Part shown: positions 1 through 7,111 of the stretch, piece after piece | Layout: each line of letters begins with the position of its first letter | Numbering within the stretch: position 1 is the stretch's first letter | NCBI GenBank assembly: GCA_021781255.1 | Contig: JAJXXG010000717.1 | Span: 1 to 7,111, forward strand | DNA from: Acidobacteriota bacterium | GTDB taxonomy: Bacteria > Acidobacteriota > Terriglobia > Terriglobales > Acidobacteriaceae | Length of the DNA: 7,111 nt | Reading direction: 5' to 3' | The notes under the pieces: model-generated | Told to the model about the DNA's origin: nothing | Database searches by the model: none | Seen by the model: only the letters and a program-made list of their open reading frames with translations | Position numbers and translations under genes: made by a program

Positions 1-536
1 GTCTGGGCCAGATCACCGACTATGACAAGCTCACGCTGGAAGTGTGGACCAACGGAGCCGTGCTGCCGGCAGATTCGATCGGGCTGGCCGCCAAGCTGCT
101 CAAGGACCACATGAACATCTTCATCAACTTCGAGGAAGAGATTGAAGCCGAAGCACGCGGCGAAGAGGGCCGCACCCTGCTGCGCAACGACAATCTCAAT
201 CGCTCGGTGGAAGAGCTGGAACTGTCGGTCCGCAGCTATAACTGCCTCAAGAACGCCAACATTCAGTCCATCGGCGAGCTGGTGCAGAAGACCGAAGCCG
301 AGATGCTGAAGACCAAGAACTTTGGCCGCAAGAGCCTGAATGAGATCAAGGAAATTCTTGCGCAGATGGGCCTCTCGCTGGGCATGAAGATTGACGAGAG
401 CGGCAACGCGGTTCCCGGGCCGACAAGCATTCCGCCCGCGACAGCGCTGGCCGCCAACTACAGCCACTTCGATGATGAAGACGAGCCGCTGGATTCGGTT
501 GATCTCCAGCTGCCCACCGAGACCGAGAACTTCTAA
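1..536 (+). CDS. rpoA: RNA polymerase alpha subunit, C-terminal half (5' truncated by window edge)
   Basis: The reading frame is open from base 3 and ends at TAA 534-536, so about 177 residues of a protein of roughly 330-350 are present. The first ~50 residues ([14 protein letters not shown], then the [10 protein letters not shown] helix) match the end of the alpha N-terminal dimerisation domain. An acidic linker follows, then the alpha C-terminal domain with its two helix-hairpin-helix units. Residues that contact UP-element DNA in E. coli are kept: VRSYNCLK carries the R265 and N268 equivalents (Arg codon at 231-233, Asn at 240-242), and GRKSL matches the K298/S299 region. The protein is the assembly scaffold of RNA polymerase and contacts promoters and activators. 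Its tail after LSLGM is about 49 residues and acidic, much longer than the ~12 in E. coli. It sits directly upstream of rplQ, the usual order at the end of the alpha operon. The identification is secure; only the N-terminus is missing. Confidence 0.97.
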   Translation, partial: LGQITDYDKLTLEVWTNGAVLPADSIGLAAKLLKDHMNIFINFEEEIEAEARGEEGRTLLRNDNLNRSVEELELSVRSYNCLKNANIQSIGELVQKTEAEMLKTKNFGRKSLNEIKEILAQMGLSLGMKIDESGNAVPGPTSIPPATALAANYSHFDDEDEPLDSVDLQLPTETENF

Positions 537-573
537 GGCCGCTTTAGAGCGGGGCTGAACACGGATTTGGGCT

Positions 574-601
574 TCCCGGGTTTCGCAGATGAGACCCGGG
601 A
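574..601 (+). promoter_or_regulatory. Hairpin in the rpoA-rplQ spacer
   Basis: An inverted repeat pairs 574-584 with 591-601 around a 6-nt loop (585-590). It gives 11 base pairs, of which one (582/593) is a G-U wobble in RNA, and includes a CCCGGG core. No T-run follows directly; the nearest, five Ts at 614-618, starts 12 nt beyond the stem, so it does not look like a standard terminator. It lies wholly inside the intercistronic region and ends 34 nt before the rplQ start codon. A role as an RNA processing site, stability element or attenuator of rplQ is possible but inferred. Confidence 0.6.
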
Positions 602-620
602 CCCGCAAGAGAATTTTTCG

Positions 621-628
621 AAAGAGAG
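621..628 (+). promoter_or_regulatory. Ribosome binding site of rplQ
   Basis: AAAGAGAG ends 7 nt before the ATG at 636. It fixes that ATG as the rplQ start, rather than the in-frame ATG at 567, which would add 23 residues absent from other L17 proteins and would run through the spacer hairpin. Confidence 0.75.
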
Positions 629-635
629 TTGCACC

Positions 636-1109
636 ATGCGCCATCGCAATGCAGGATTCAAGCTCGGACGCAACACCAGCCACCGTCGCGCGCTGCTGCG
701 GAACCTGGTCACGTCCGTGCTTGTTGAAGATCGTGTGGAGACGACCGTGGCCAAGGCCAAGGCTGTCCGTCCGCACGTTGAAAAGATGATCACCCTGGGC
801 AAGAAGGGCGATCTGCACTCGCGCCGTCAGGCGCTCAGCTTCCTCATGACCGACGCGGCTGTGACGCGGCTGTTTGAAACCGTGGCTCCGCGCTACGGCG
901 ACCGGCAGGGCGGCTATCTCCGCATCGTCCGCACCGGCTTCCAGAAGGGCGATGGCGCCGAGAAGGCATTCATCGAACTGCTGGGCGCCGAGAAGCAACT
1001 GGACGCCAAGCGCCAGAAGCGCGCCGACGTCAAGGCCAAGAAGCGCGCCGAGCTGGAAAAGCAGTTGGAAGAGTCAAAGAAGGAAGAAGGCGGCGAAGAG
1101 GCCGCGTAA
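636..1109 (+). CDS. rplQ: 50S ribosomal protein L17
   Basis: A 157-aa protein opening with MRHRNAGFKLGRNTSHRRAL, the near-invariant L17 N-terminus. The body shows the other family marks: VETTVAKAKAVRPHVEKMITL (about residues 34-54), the R-Y-G-D-R-x-G-G-Y segment near 87-94, and GFQKGDGAEKAFIELL (101-116). L17 is a primary-type component of the large ribosomal subunit near the peptide exit tunnel. The domain ends around residue 118. The remaining ~40 residues are a charged Lys/Arg/Glu tail, probably helical and partly disordered, which makes it about 30 aa longer than E. coli L17 (127 aa). A good Shine-Dalgarno precedes the chosen ATG. It is the last gene of the rpoA operon here, followed by two tandem hairpins. 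A longer in-frame ATG exists at 567 but is rejected. Confidence 0.97.
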   Translation: MRHRNAGFKLGRNTSHRRALLRNLVTSVLVEDRVETTVAKAKAVRPHVEKMITLGKKGDLHSRRQALSFLMTDAAVTRLFETVAPRYGDRQGGYLRIVRTGFQKGDGAEKAFIELLGAEKQLDAKRQKRADVKAKKRAELEKQLEESKKEEGGEEAA

Positions 1110-1116
1110 CAGCGGT

Positions 1117-1134
1117 CCGGCTTCAGCCGGCTTT
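1117..1134 (+). terminator. Small hairpin with short T-run after rplQ
   Basis: CCGGC pairs with GCCGG around TTCA (1117-1130) and is followed by CTTTT. The stem is short but GC-only, and it lies just downstream of the rplQ stop. It may act as a first, leaky terminator ahead of the stronger one at 1153-1193. Confidence 0.45.
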
Positions 1135-1152
1135 TCGCCTCACCGGAAGCTC

Positions 1153-1193
1153 ACACGGGCGCATCCTTACGCGGGATGCGCCCGTGTTTGTTT
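1153..1193 (+). terminator. Strong intrinsic terminator of the rpoA-rplQ operon
   Basis: A 15-bp stem pairs 1153-1167 with 1173-1187, counting an A-T pair at the base and a possible T-G wobble at the top. Its core is CACGGGCGCATCC with a perfect complement. The loop is about 5 nt, and TTTGTTT follows. This is a classic Rho-independent terminator for + strand transcription. On the - strand no T-run follows the stem, so it is unlikely to terminate the convergent DUF262 gene. Confidence 0.9.
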
Positions 1194-1257
1194 GACAGAA
1201 AATCGTGTGAGGTTGTGACGGGCCTTTCTATGGATCAGAGTGTCCTACTTCGCCGCC

Positions 1258-2931
1258 TTACAGGCAGACGAAGTCATTGAGCTGTTCGGCTAGCTTTCCG
1301 GCCCTGAACTCGACAAATTCTTCGTAGGCCTTCAGAAGATCTGCATTAGCTGTGAAGCATAGCTGAAGAGATGCCGATTCTTGCTGACTGGCCTTGAGCG
1401 ATCGCCATACATCGAATGGATCCCGGTCTCCAAGCTCGGCGTTGTCCGCCTGGGATAGGATTGCATAATTTGCTACGCTATTGAGCCTATCAATGGGGAA
1501 ATCGTCGCGGTCCTGCATGAATTTCTTTGGGAATATGTGGTGGACCGAAAGCGGGTCATTGCTCAACTCTCCGTAGAGGACGTCCTGCAGAGAGCGCCCG
1601 CTAGGCCAACTACGCGCTCCCTTACTAAACAGATACGCAAGATATATCTGCATCAACGATGAATAGAGCCCGGAGGTGGTTCGGACGTCGTCCTTCTTGA
1701 TCTTATATAGGCGATTCTTCGGTATGCGGTCGAATAGGGCTCGCGCCAATCCTGTTGGGCTGCCTCCCTGCTTACGTATGGCATTCACGTAGGTGTTGAC
1801 CACCGTTTCGCCAGACCCACGAAATAAGCTCCTCAGTCCCGAGATCAAGAGGTATCGCTTCACAAGTCTAGCATCACTCGCCTTTAGTCTTGAGGCTCCG
1901 TGCCTTGCGAACAGGTAAACGATTGGGATCAGCGCCATCGTAGATGGAAGCCAGCGTCGCGTTGTCCAGCCCATCTCCGTTCTTACAAAATGCACCGTGT
2001 CGCGCAATGCTCTTTCGGTCCGACGCCAAGACGCCTCGATCTCGCCCGTATCGGCTGCCCAGTTGCGTGGAAGCTTGAAGAAACTGCAATTTCCACGATG
2101 TACCGTGACCAACGTTCGCAGGAGGAAGACAAAGTTCAATCCGAGAGATCGCATTTCTCGTTCCAAAATGAACGCGCGCATCGGCGAAACGATCTTCTTT
2201 ATTGCAGCAGATGCAAGTCTAGCCGCTGCAACATCACCCGTTGATAGCGATGTCCCTCCTTTGTTCAATCTAGAAAACAGCTCAAAAGCATCCTCTTCAT
2301 GCTCGTCCGTGAACTCCTCGCATAGGGCCTCACGGTCCAGCATGCCGGCAACCCGCTGAAGGCGCCTTCGGTATTCGACTTCCGTCAGGTTTCGATTTGC
2401 GAATTTGCCATTCTCTCTCAGGTTCTGAATGATTTGCTCAATCGCTTGCAGGCTTCCATCACCTCCGGTAACCACTGTCACAATATCCGAGAGTGGAACG
2501 ATTAATGGATCGGCAGCTTCTATGCGCTTCGCAATGGTGCGCTTCATCTCGCCTAGATAAAACGACTCATTGTCTAGGTCGAAGAACGCTCTTTGGTGGA
2601 GTTCAGCTTCCGCATCGCCTTGGATAGCAAGCGAGAGGCTCGTTAGTCTTTGCTGCCCGTCCAACAGAAAACCCGCGAAGCCATCAAGTCGCTTTTTCGG
2701 CAAGATGCCTACCCGGGGTTTCTCCGGATGATGTTCGTCCTGTGTGCGCCAGACATAGAAGGATCCAATTGGCCAACCCTTATACAACGAGTCGAGAAGC
2801 GCCGTGACCTTCTTCGGCCTCCACACGTAGTCCCGCTGCATGAGAGGCAATCTGATCTCGCCACTATCAAACCGTTGAACAAGGTCGGCAACTTTGATGT
2901 TCATGTGGGACAAATTATACCTCGGAGCCAT
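1258..2931 (-). CDS. DUF262 / DUF1524 (GmrSD-like) putative nuclease
   Basis: A 557-aa protein with two recognisable modules. The N-terminal DUF262 (ParB/sulfiredoxin-like fold) has IRLPLMQRDYVWRPKKV (26-42), the nucleotide-binding signature DGQQRLTSL (91-99) and FSRLNKGGTSLS (219-230). The C-terminal DUF1524 HNH-type region carries HHIFPK (464-469), then D481, N484, N488 and N497 in the usual spacing. GmrS/GmrD, BrxU and related type IV restriction or anti-phage proteins combine these modules to cut modified DNA in a nucleotide-dependent way; that role is inferred here from architecture. The gene stands alone, converges on rplQ, and is followed by no visible terminator. Sampled GC is low (29/60 at 2221-2280), which suggests horizontal acquisition. 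The start is uncertain: the ATG at 2931 has only an AGAAAG-like site 7 nt upstream, and the ATG at 2904 (residue 10) begins where family members often begin. The second start would give 548 aa. All key motifs look intact. Confidence 0.92.
   Translation of the reverse strand: MAPRYNLSHMNIKVADLVQRFDSGEIRLPLMQRDYVWRPKKVTALLDSLYKGWPIGSFYVWRTQDEHHPEKPRVGILPKKRLDGFAGFLLDGQQRLTSLSLAIQGDAEAELHQRAFFDLDNESFYLGEMKRTIAKRIEAADPLIVPLSDIVTVVTGGDGSLQAIEQIIQNLRENGKFANRNLTEVEYRRRLQRVAGMLDREALCEEFTDEHEEDAFELFSRLNKGGTSLSTGDVAAARLASAAIKKIVSPMRAFILEREMRSLGLNFVFLLRTLVTVHRGNCSFFKLPRNWAADTGEIEASWRRTERALRDTVHFVRTEMGWTTRRWLPSTMALIPIVYLFARHGASRLKASDARLVKRYLLISGLRSLFRGSGETVVNTYVNAIRKQGGSPTGLARALFDRIPKNRLYKIKKDDVRTTSGLYSSLMQIYLAYLFSKGARSWPSGRSLQDVLYGELSNDPLSVHHIFPKKFMQDRDDFPIDRLNSVANYAILSQADNAELGDRDPFDVWRSLKASQQESASLQLCFTANADLLKAYEEFVEFRAGKLAEQLNDFVCL
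2914..2919 (-). promoter_or_regulatory. Consensus -10 box just before the alternative DUF262 start
   Basis: Read on the - strand this is a perfect TATAAT, ending 9 nt before the alternative ATG at 2904. No -35 match lies 17 nt upstream (the hexamer there is AAAGCT). If it is used, the transcript would start about 3 nt before that ATG, giving a nearly leaderless mRNA and excluding the start at 2931. The motif is seen; its use is inferred. Confidence 0.35.
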
Positions 2932-2994
2932 TCCGAAGCTTTCTTAATCGCACAAATGGTAGCGCCTGCGCATTGTGATTCTGAGTGCAGGATT

Positions 2995-3483
2995 TCACGC
3001 CACTCTCGCCAGCTTCTTTGGCCTGAAGCTCCGCAGGATGATATACACCACCAGTTGCAACGTCAACGCTCCGCTGCAGTCGAGCAGAACGTCCCGGGGC
3101 GAGCCGGTGCGGCTGGGCAGGAAGGCCTGGTGGAGCTCATCCGCGCTGGCGACCATTCCGCAGCCGAGCACGGCGAGGGCCGCGTCCACGAAATAGCGTG
3201 AGTGCGGCAGCGAGAGCCACCATGCGCGCAGCCAGAGGAGGCCAAATGCTCCATAGCCGAAGAAATGCCCCGATTTCCGCACGTAGAAGTGGACAATGTG
3301 CCACCGTTCGTCGCTGACCGGCCCACAGAATGTCTCGTACAGCCAGCGAAACGGCCCGTTGGTGTGTTCCGAGCTGAACAGGCTGGACGATGTGGAGGCA
3401 ATGAGCGCTGTGCCGATGAGCACCGGCAGCCAGGCGTTGAGCCAGCTCGTCTGTTTCTGTTTCTGAACGGTTTCAGAGTGCAA
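2995..3483 (-). CDS. VanZ-family integral membrane protein
   Basis: A 162-aa protein with about four hydrophobic segments: near residues 15-36, 72-91, 97-115 and 134-152. The VanZ signature is clear: [17 protein letters not shown] (68-84) between segments one and two, and [22 protein letters not shown] (113-134, the family's DExxQ..xxxR.gs..DxxxN/D block) before the last. VanZ in Enterococcus gives low-level teicoplanin resistance, but most chromosomal homologues have no known substrate, so no function is assigned. The start codon is TTG, set by an AAAGG site 9 nt upstream; no better ATG or GTG is available. It lies 90 nt downstream of guaB on the same strand with no terminator seen between them, so it may be co-transcribed. 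The length is typical for single-domain VanZ proteins. Confidence 0.9.
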   Translation of the reverse strand: MHSETVQKQKQTSWLNAWLPVLIGTALIASTSSSLFSSEHTNGPFRWLYETFCGPVSDERWHIVHFYVRKSGHFFGYGAFGLLWLRAWWLSLPHSRYFVDAALAVLGCGMVASADELHQAFLPSRTGSPRDVLLDCSGALTLQLVVYIILRSFRPKKLARVA

Positions 3484-3492
3484 GCGGTAGAG

Positions 3493-3497
3493 CCTTT
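3493..3497 (-). promoter_or_regulatory. Ribosome binding site supporting the TTG start of vanZ
   Basis: AAAGG on the - strand lies 9 nt before the TTG at 3483-3481. It supports this unusual start codon, in place of the missing ATG. Confidence 0.6.
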
Positions 3498-3573
3498 CGT
3501 GTGGAGGGCGGGTGGCTGCACTCTGCGAAATTGCGGCGATACCTGACCGCCTGAGCCCGTGAAATCCCAGCGC

Positions 3574-5154
<1,581 letters not shown>

Positions 5155-5160
5155 TCAACT

Positions 5161-5166
5161 ATTGTA
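5161..5166 (-). promoter_or_regulatory. Probable -10 box of the guaB promoter
   Basis: TACAAT on the - strand (5 of 6 to consensus) lies 63 nt before the guaB ATG. The -35 position holds no convincing match (GCCAAC at 17 nt). It would leave a 5' leader of about 55-60 nt. Confidence 0.4.
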
Positions 5167-5334
5167 GCGGAGAGAATCAGGGAGTTGGCGAAAGCGCAGT
5201 GATACGGGCCGGAACGTGTTCGCGCATCAGGCGCACGGATTCTCAGGTCCGCCTACCGCGTAAAACCATGGCATTTCCAGATTCCGGTGCAGAGCCAAAG
5301 ATCAAAGTCTGTTCAAACATCAGGACGGCCGCAC

Positions 5335-5571
5335 TTACTTCTCCACATTGGAAGAAGTATTCGGCCAGTCGTTATGCCCCAAACACTCGATTGCAAATCG
5401 GTTGCGAGTCTTCCTGCAGGTCACCAAGAGTCGACGTGAGTCAACGGCGGAGACGTGTATGTCAAATCCGTGCTTGTTCAAATCCAAGAGGGCAAGTCTC
5501 AAATCCGGCGCATCATATATTTCGCCGTTTTGCCGAACCGGCTCAGCCTTATTTTTGTGCTTCTGGATCAT
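5335..5571 (-). CDS. Hypothetical 78-aa protein
   Basis: A small soluble protein I do not recognise. It has a polar, Lys-rich start, then a segment that reads like a folded domain: IYDAPDLRLALLDLNKHGFD (18-37), a likely beta-turn-helix stretch, followed by IHVSAVDSRRLLVTC (38-52) and NRFAIECLGHNDW (57-69), which look like beta strands. There are no signal peptide, membrane segments or metal motifs. Coding status is backed by the composition and by a strong AAAAGGAG site 9 nt before the ATG. The + strand frames over the same stretch give low-complexity Arg/Ser/Pro-rich products typical of shadows. It lies 139 nt downstream of the VRR-NUC gene on the same strand and 237 nt upstream of guaB, so it could belong with the nuclease or stand alone. 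No promoter or terminator is clear. Confidence 0.65.
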   Translation of the reverse strand: MIQKHKNKAEPVRQNGEIYDAPDLRLALLDLNKHGFDIHVSAVDSRRLLVTCRKTRNRFAIECLGHNDWPNTSSNVEK

Positions 5572-5580
5572 CTTGCGCTG

Positions 5581-5588
5581 CTCCTTTT
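5581..5588 (-). promoter_or_regulatory. Strong ribosome binding site of the 78-aa gene
   Basis: AAAAGGAG on the - strand lies 9 nt before the ATG at 5571-5569. It is the best Shine-Dalgarno in the window and the main reason to accept this short gene as real. Confidence 0.7.
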
Positions 5589-5710
5589 GCCCTGGCAGGA
5601 ACCATCACCAGATTTCTGTTAAGCCACTCTCCCGACTATCAGCGGGGCAGAAGAGCGGGGTAGGGTGTCTCGGGGATCCTGGCTTCTCCCGCGTCGCTTC
5701 TGCCGAGCAA

Positions 5711-6457
5711 CTAAGCGGCCGGCATCACTCTCACAAATTCCACATCGAAACCCAGCGGGAGTAAAATCTTTTCGATGGTTTGGATCTGATTTCCACGAAG
5801 GCGGTCACCCGGAGCCTTTACTTCTTTGAAGGCTACTTCTGAGCCTCTCCAAAGAGTCAAATCTGGCCATCCGCTACGAAGGATGTAGGGTGCCGTACCG
5901 AATATCTCCGCGATCTGACTAAGTTTCCGATTTCCCATGGCCGTGTAGAGCCCCAGCATGTTCTCAAGTGTAAGCGTGGGGAAGAAAGATAAAGTGTGTG
6001 AACCAGGGCCGGTCATTATCTTAAAATTATTCGATATGCGCTGTTCAGAGGCAGAGAGTATGTTTGCAATCCTATCGGATGGACTGATCACCTCTGCCGC
6101 GCGTTCCTTGTTAAACTCATCCACAAGGGATGATGCTGGGGTTTCGGGATCAATTCCCAGTTTGATGTTGTGTTTCCGAATATCAATGAAGCCTACATTG
6201 TTGCTGTAAATGGATTCTATGAAGGTGGAGTGAAGGGTCGCCGGTAATACAGGGAATGATGCGGCTTTGATTAGCGAAAGAACAATCTTTCCTTCTCCCG
6301 AATCACCCGACCACCCCTCTTCCTGAAAATGCGCTAGCGCTGCTCGTTCCACGGTGACCCAGGACGTTGCAGGATGATGTCTCCAGCATTTCCGGTCTCC
6401 AGCCTGCAGGCTTATCGTGCTCTCCCGGATTGAAGATTTGTCCATTTGCAGTGCCAT
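5711..6457 (-). CDS. VRR-NUC (FAN1-like) nuclease, compact form
   Basis: A 248-aa protein ending in a clear VRR-NUC domain of the PD-(D/E)xK superfamily: GWPDL (196-200), FKEVKAP (210-216), DRL (218-220) and Q224. D199, E212 and K214 form the metal and catalytic centre. An upstream segment, VERAALAHFQEEGWSGDSGEG (36-56), resembles the part of FAN1 that supplies its extra catalytic glutamate (E834 in the human H-x-E-G motif; E55 here). The layout therefore matches the C-terminal nuclease of FAN1, a structure-specific 5' flap and interstrand-crosslink nuclease. The SAP and TPR regions are absent, and bacterial FAN1 proteins are over 500 aa. Substrate and role are inferred: repair or defence. 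The ATG at 6457 follows an in-frame TAA and has GAGGA only 4 nt upstream. Low GC (25/60 at 6181-6240) suggests acquisition. It could be a decayed FAN1, but the frame and active-site residues are intact. Confidence 0.88.
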   Translation of the reverse strand: MALQMDKSSIRESTISLQAGDRKCWRHHPATSWVTVERAALAHFQEEGWSGDSGEGKIVLSLIKAASFPVLPATLHSTFIESIYSNNVGFIDIRKHNIKLGIDPETPASSLVDEFNKERAAEVISPSDRIANILSASEQRISNNFKIMTGPGSHTLSFFPTLTLENMLGLYTAMGNRKLSQIAEIFGTAPYILRSGWPDLTLWRGSEVAFKEVKAPGDRLRGNQIQTIEKILLPLGFDVEFVRVMPAA

Positions 6458-6610
6458 TTAGTCCTCGTAGTGCTTGCAGAAGAAAAGTTCTGAAAAAACA
6501 GGGATAGTTCGGAATTTCACGATTAAGACGCAAGACGCGAGGGCTTCTCGGAAGCGTCCTGAGTCTCGCATGCAGTCTATTAATTTTGACTTGACAGCAA
6601 GTCGTAAGTC
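6458..6610. other. Spacer between the 75-aa gene and the VRR-NUC gene
   Basis: It holds no gene. A tandem 7-bp repeat AAGACGC x2 lies at 6525-6538, and a weak stem pairs GACGC (6534-6538) with GCGTC (6554-6558). A - strand promoter for the nuclease gene must lie here or further upstream, but only a poor candidate is seen: TTGCTG, 15 nt, TAGACT. Confidence 0.5.
6462..6466 (-). promoter_or_regulatory. Ribosome binding site of the VRR-NUC gene
   Basis: GAGGA on the - strand lies 4 nt before the ATG at 6457, a short spacing. It still favours this start over the in-frame ATG four codons later. Confidence 0.5.
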
Positions 6611-6838
6611 TCAGCCGAATCTTGCATCGGATAAACTCTTCGCGGCCTTGAGCAGCACACGCAGCGCCCGGTTCACCGACTCAGCGTCAGGGAAGGCTGC
6701 GGCCACATCGGGAGCGCGCGTCACCATTACGACGTCCTTTGGAAAACGATTCGCGTATTTGCCGCGAACCGCATGGGTAAAATCGTACTCTTTACGCATG
6801 TCTTCGTCTTTCGCCACCTGCTTGGGGCTGGTCTTCAC
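6611..6838 (-). CDS. Small conserved-type protein with YDF-VRGKY motif
   Basis: A 75-aa soluble protein. Its central part, EYDFTHAVRGKYANRF (17-32), and its C-terminal PDVAAAFPDAESVNRALRVL (43-62) match a widespread family of short bacterial proteins that I remember as unassigned or antitoxin-like; I cannot name a domain with confidence. The second half looks like a helix-rich segment ending in ALRVLLKAAK. The start is GTG, and it overlaps the TGA of the upstream membrane protein as GTGA, with a purine-rich GGTGGGAG just before it, so translation is probably coupled. An alternative start is the ATG at 6799 (residue 14), which directly precedes the conserved motif. No partner toxin is seen downstream; the next gene, the VRR-NUC nuclease, begins 153 nt away. 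Confidence 0.75.
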   Translation of the reverse strand: MKTSPKQVAKDEDMRKEYDFTHAVRGKYANRFPKDVVMVTRAPDVAAAFPDAESVNRALRVLLKAAKSLSDARFG

Positions 6839-7111
6839 ACTCCCACCGGGAAGGGCTTGGGGCTGGATTCCTCGTCGGTGTTTGCGCCGGTGCGCCAGCG
6901 CTCAAAGCGGCCCTGCAGCAGGCTCATCAGGCCGGTGTACCAGTAGCCGATGACGAACAGAATCAGGAATGGCGCGGTGAAGTAGTTCTGATTGGAGAAG
7001 GTGTAGAGGATGCACAGGAAGAAGTAAGCGCCGATGGCCAGCTCAATCCACGGAGCGAGTACCAGGCGCTTGCGATACTTGGCGGCCTGGGACTTCTCGC
7101 CCTTCTGCGCG
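6835..7111 (-). CDS. C-terminal part of a membrane protein, possibly a GT2 glycosyltransferase (5' part outside window)
   Basis: On the - strand an open frame runs in from the right edge (first full codon at 7110) to TGA at 6837-6835, giving 91 residues. After a basic cytoplasmic stretch (KYRKRLVLAPW) there are two hydrophobic segments: IELAIGAYFFLCILYTF and, after NQNYFT, APFLILFVIGYWYTGLM. A cytoplasmic tail with LLQGRFERWR and an acidic end (NTDEES) follows. Strong coding character and the GTGA overlap with the next gene support it as real. The YRK-x-L-V-L...E pattern before paired membrane helices recalls the C-terminal membrane tail of processive family 2 glycosyltransferases (cellulose-synthase-like). 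That identity is a guess, since the catalytic part lies outside the window; another polytopic membrane protein is equally possible. Confidence 0.8.
   Translation of the reverse strand, partial: AQKGEKSQAAKYRKRLVLAPWIELAIGAYFFLCILYTFSNQNYFTAPFLILFVIGYWYTGLMSLLQGRFERWRTGANTDEESSPKPFPVGV

Noticed and set aside
567..635. Upstream in-frame ATG extending rplQ by 23 residues
   Set aside because: The extension crosses the spacer hairpin, matches nothing in L17 proteins, and lacks a ribosome binding site, while the ATG at 636 has one and begins the conserved MRHR sequence.
2951..2977. CACAA...TTGTG inverted repeat between vanZ and the DUF262 gene
   Set aside because: Only 5 bp with a 17-nt loop and no T-run on the transcribed strand, so it is not supported as a terminator or operator.
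2650..3201. 183-codon + strand frame across the DUF262/vanZ junction
   Set aside because: It is antisense to two recognised genes, with no ribosome binding site or recognisable domain.
5472..5492. GTTCAAATCC, resembling a tRNA T-loop
   Set aside because: The flanking bases do not form a 5-bp T-stem, and no acceptor, D or anticodon arm is present; it lies inside the 78-aa coding frame.
5641..5660. Two copies of AGCGGGG 13 nt apart
   Set aside because: A short GC-rich direct repeat of this kind is expected by chance in such a genome, and nothing else around it suggests an operator or a mobile element end.
5199..5764. Overlapping + strand frames of 154 and 138 codons
   Set aside because: Arg/Ser/Pro-rich products without ribosome binding sites; the - strand 78-aa gene in the same stretch has a strong one.
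6591..6596. Perfect TTGACA on the + strand
   Set aside because: No -10-like hexamer lies 16-18 nt downstream, and no + strand gene follows.
6474..6953. 159-codon + strand frame
   Set aside because: Antisense to the 75-aa gene and the membrane-protein tail, which overlap each other in the GTGA manner of real genes; its composition is Ser/Arg/Ala-rich shadow.

Overview
The window looks like a chromosomal segment from a GC-rich Gram-negative-type bacterium. RpoA, L17 and IMP dehydrogenase together read like an Acidobacteriota (Terriglobia) genome. That placement rests on remembered protein similarity, not on a search.

Layout. The left end (1-1200, + strand) is the tail of a ribosomal-protein/RNA-polymerase operon: the C-terminal half of rpoA, a 99-nt spacer holding a strong hairpin, rplQ, then two tandem hairpins, the second a convincing intrinsic terminator. 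Everything recognisable to the right is on the - strand. In transcription order (right to left) it is: the C-terminus of a membrane protein cut by the window edge; a 75-codon small protein whose GTG start overlaps that protein's stop; a 248-aa FAN1-like VRR-NUC nuclease; a 78-aa orphan with a strong ribosome binding site; guaB; a VanZ-family membrane protein; and a 557-aa DUF262/DUF1524 (GmrSD-like) protein that converges on rplQ.

How the parts relate. rpoA/rplQ and guaB are housekeeping genes for transcription, translation and GMP synthesis. vanZ may be read through from guaB, since no terminator is visible between them. The DUF262 gene and the VRR-NUC gene look like accessory genes: both encode putative nucleases, and sampled 60-nt stretches are lower in GC than guaB (29/60 at 2221-2280 and 25/60 at 6181-6240, against 38/60 at 4201-4260). 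They lie on either side of vanZ-guaB. No transposase, integrase, CRISPR array, tRNA or rRNA was seen.

The points most worth following up are the compact FAN1-like nuclease that keeps the full set of FAN1 catalytic residues without the rest of FAN1, the solitary GmrSD-like protein, a roughly 21-residue insertion in the mobile flap of GuaB, the hairpin between rpoA and rplQ, and the translationally coupled membrane-protein/small-protein pair at the right edge. No complete new multi-gene system can be demonstrated from this window alone.
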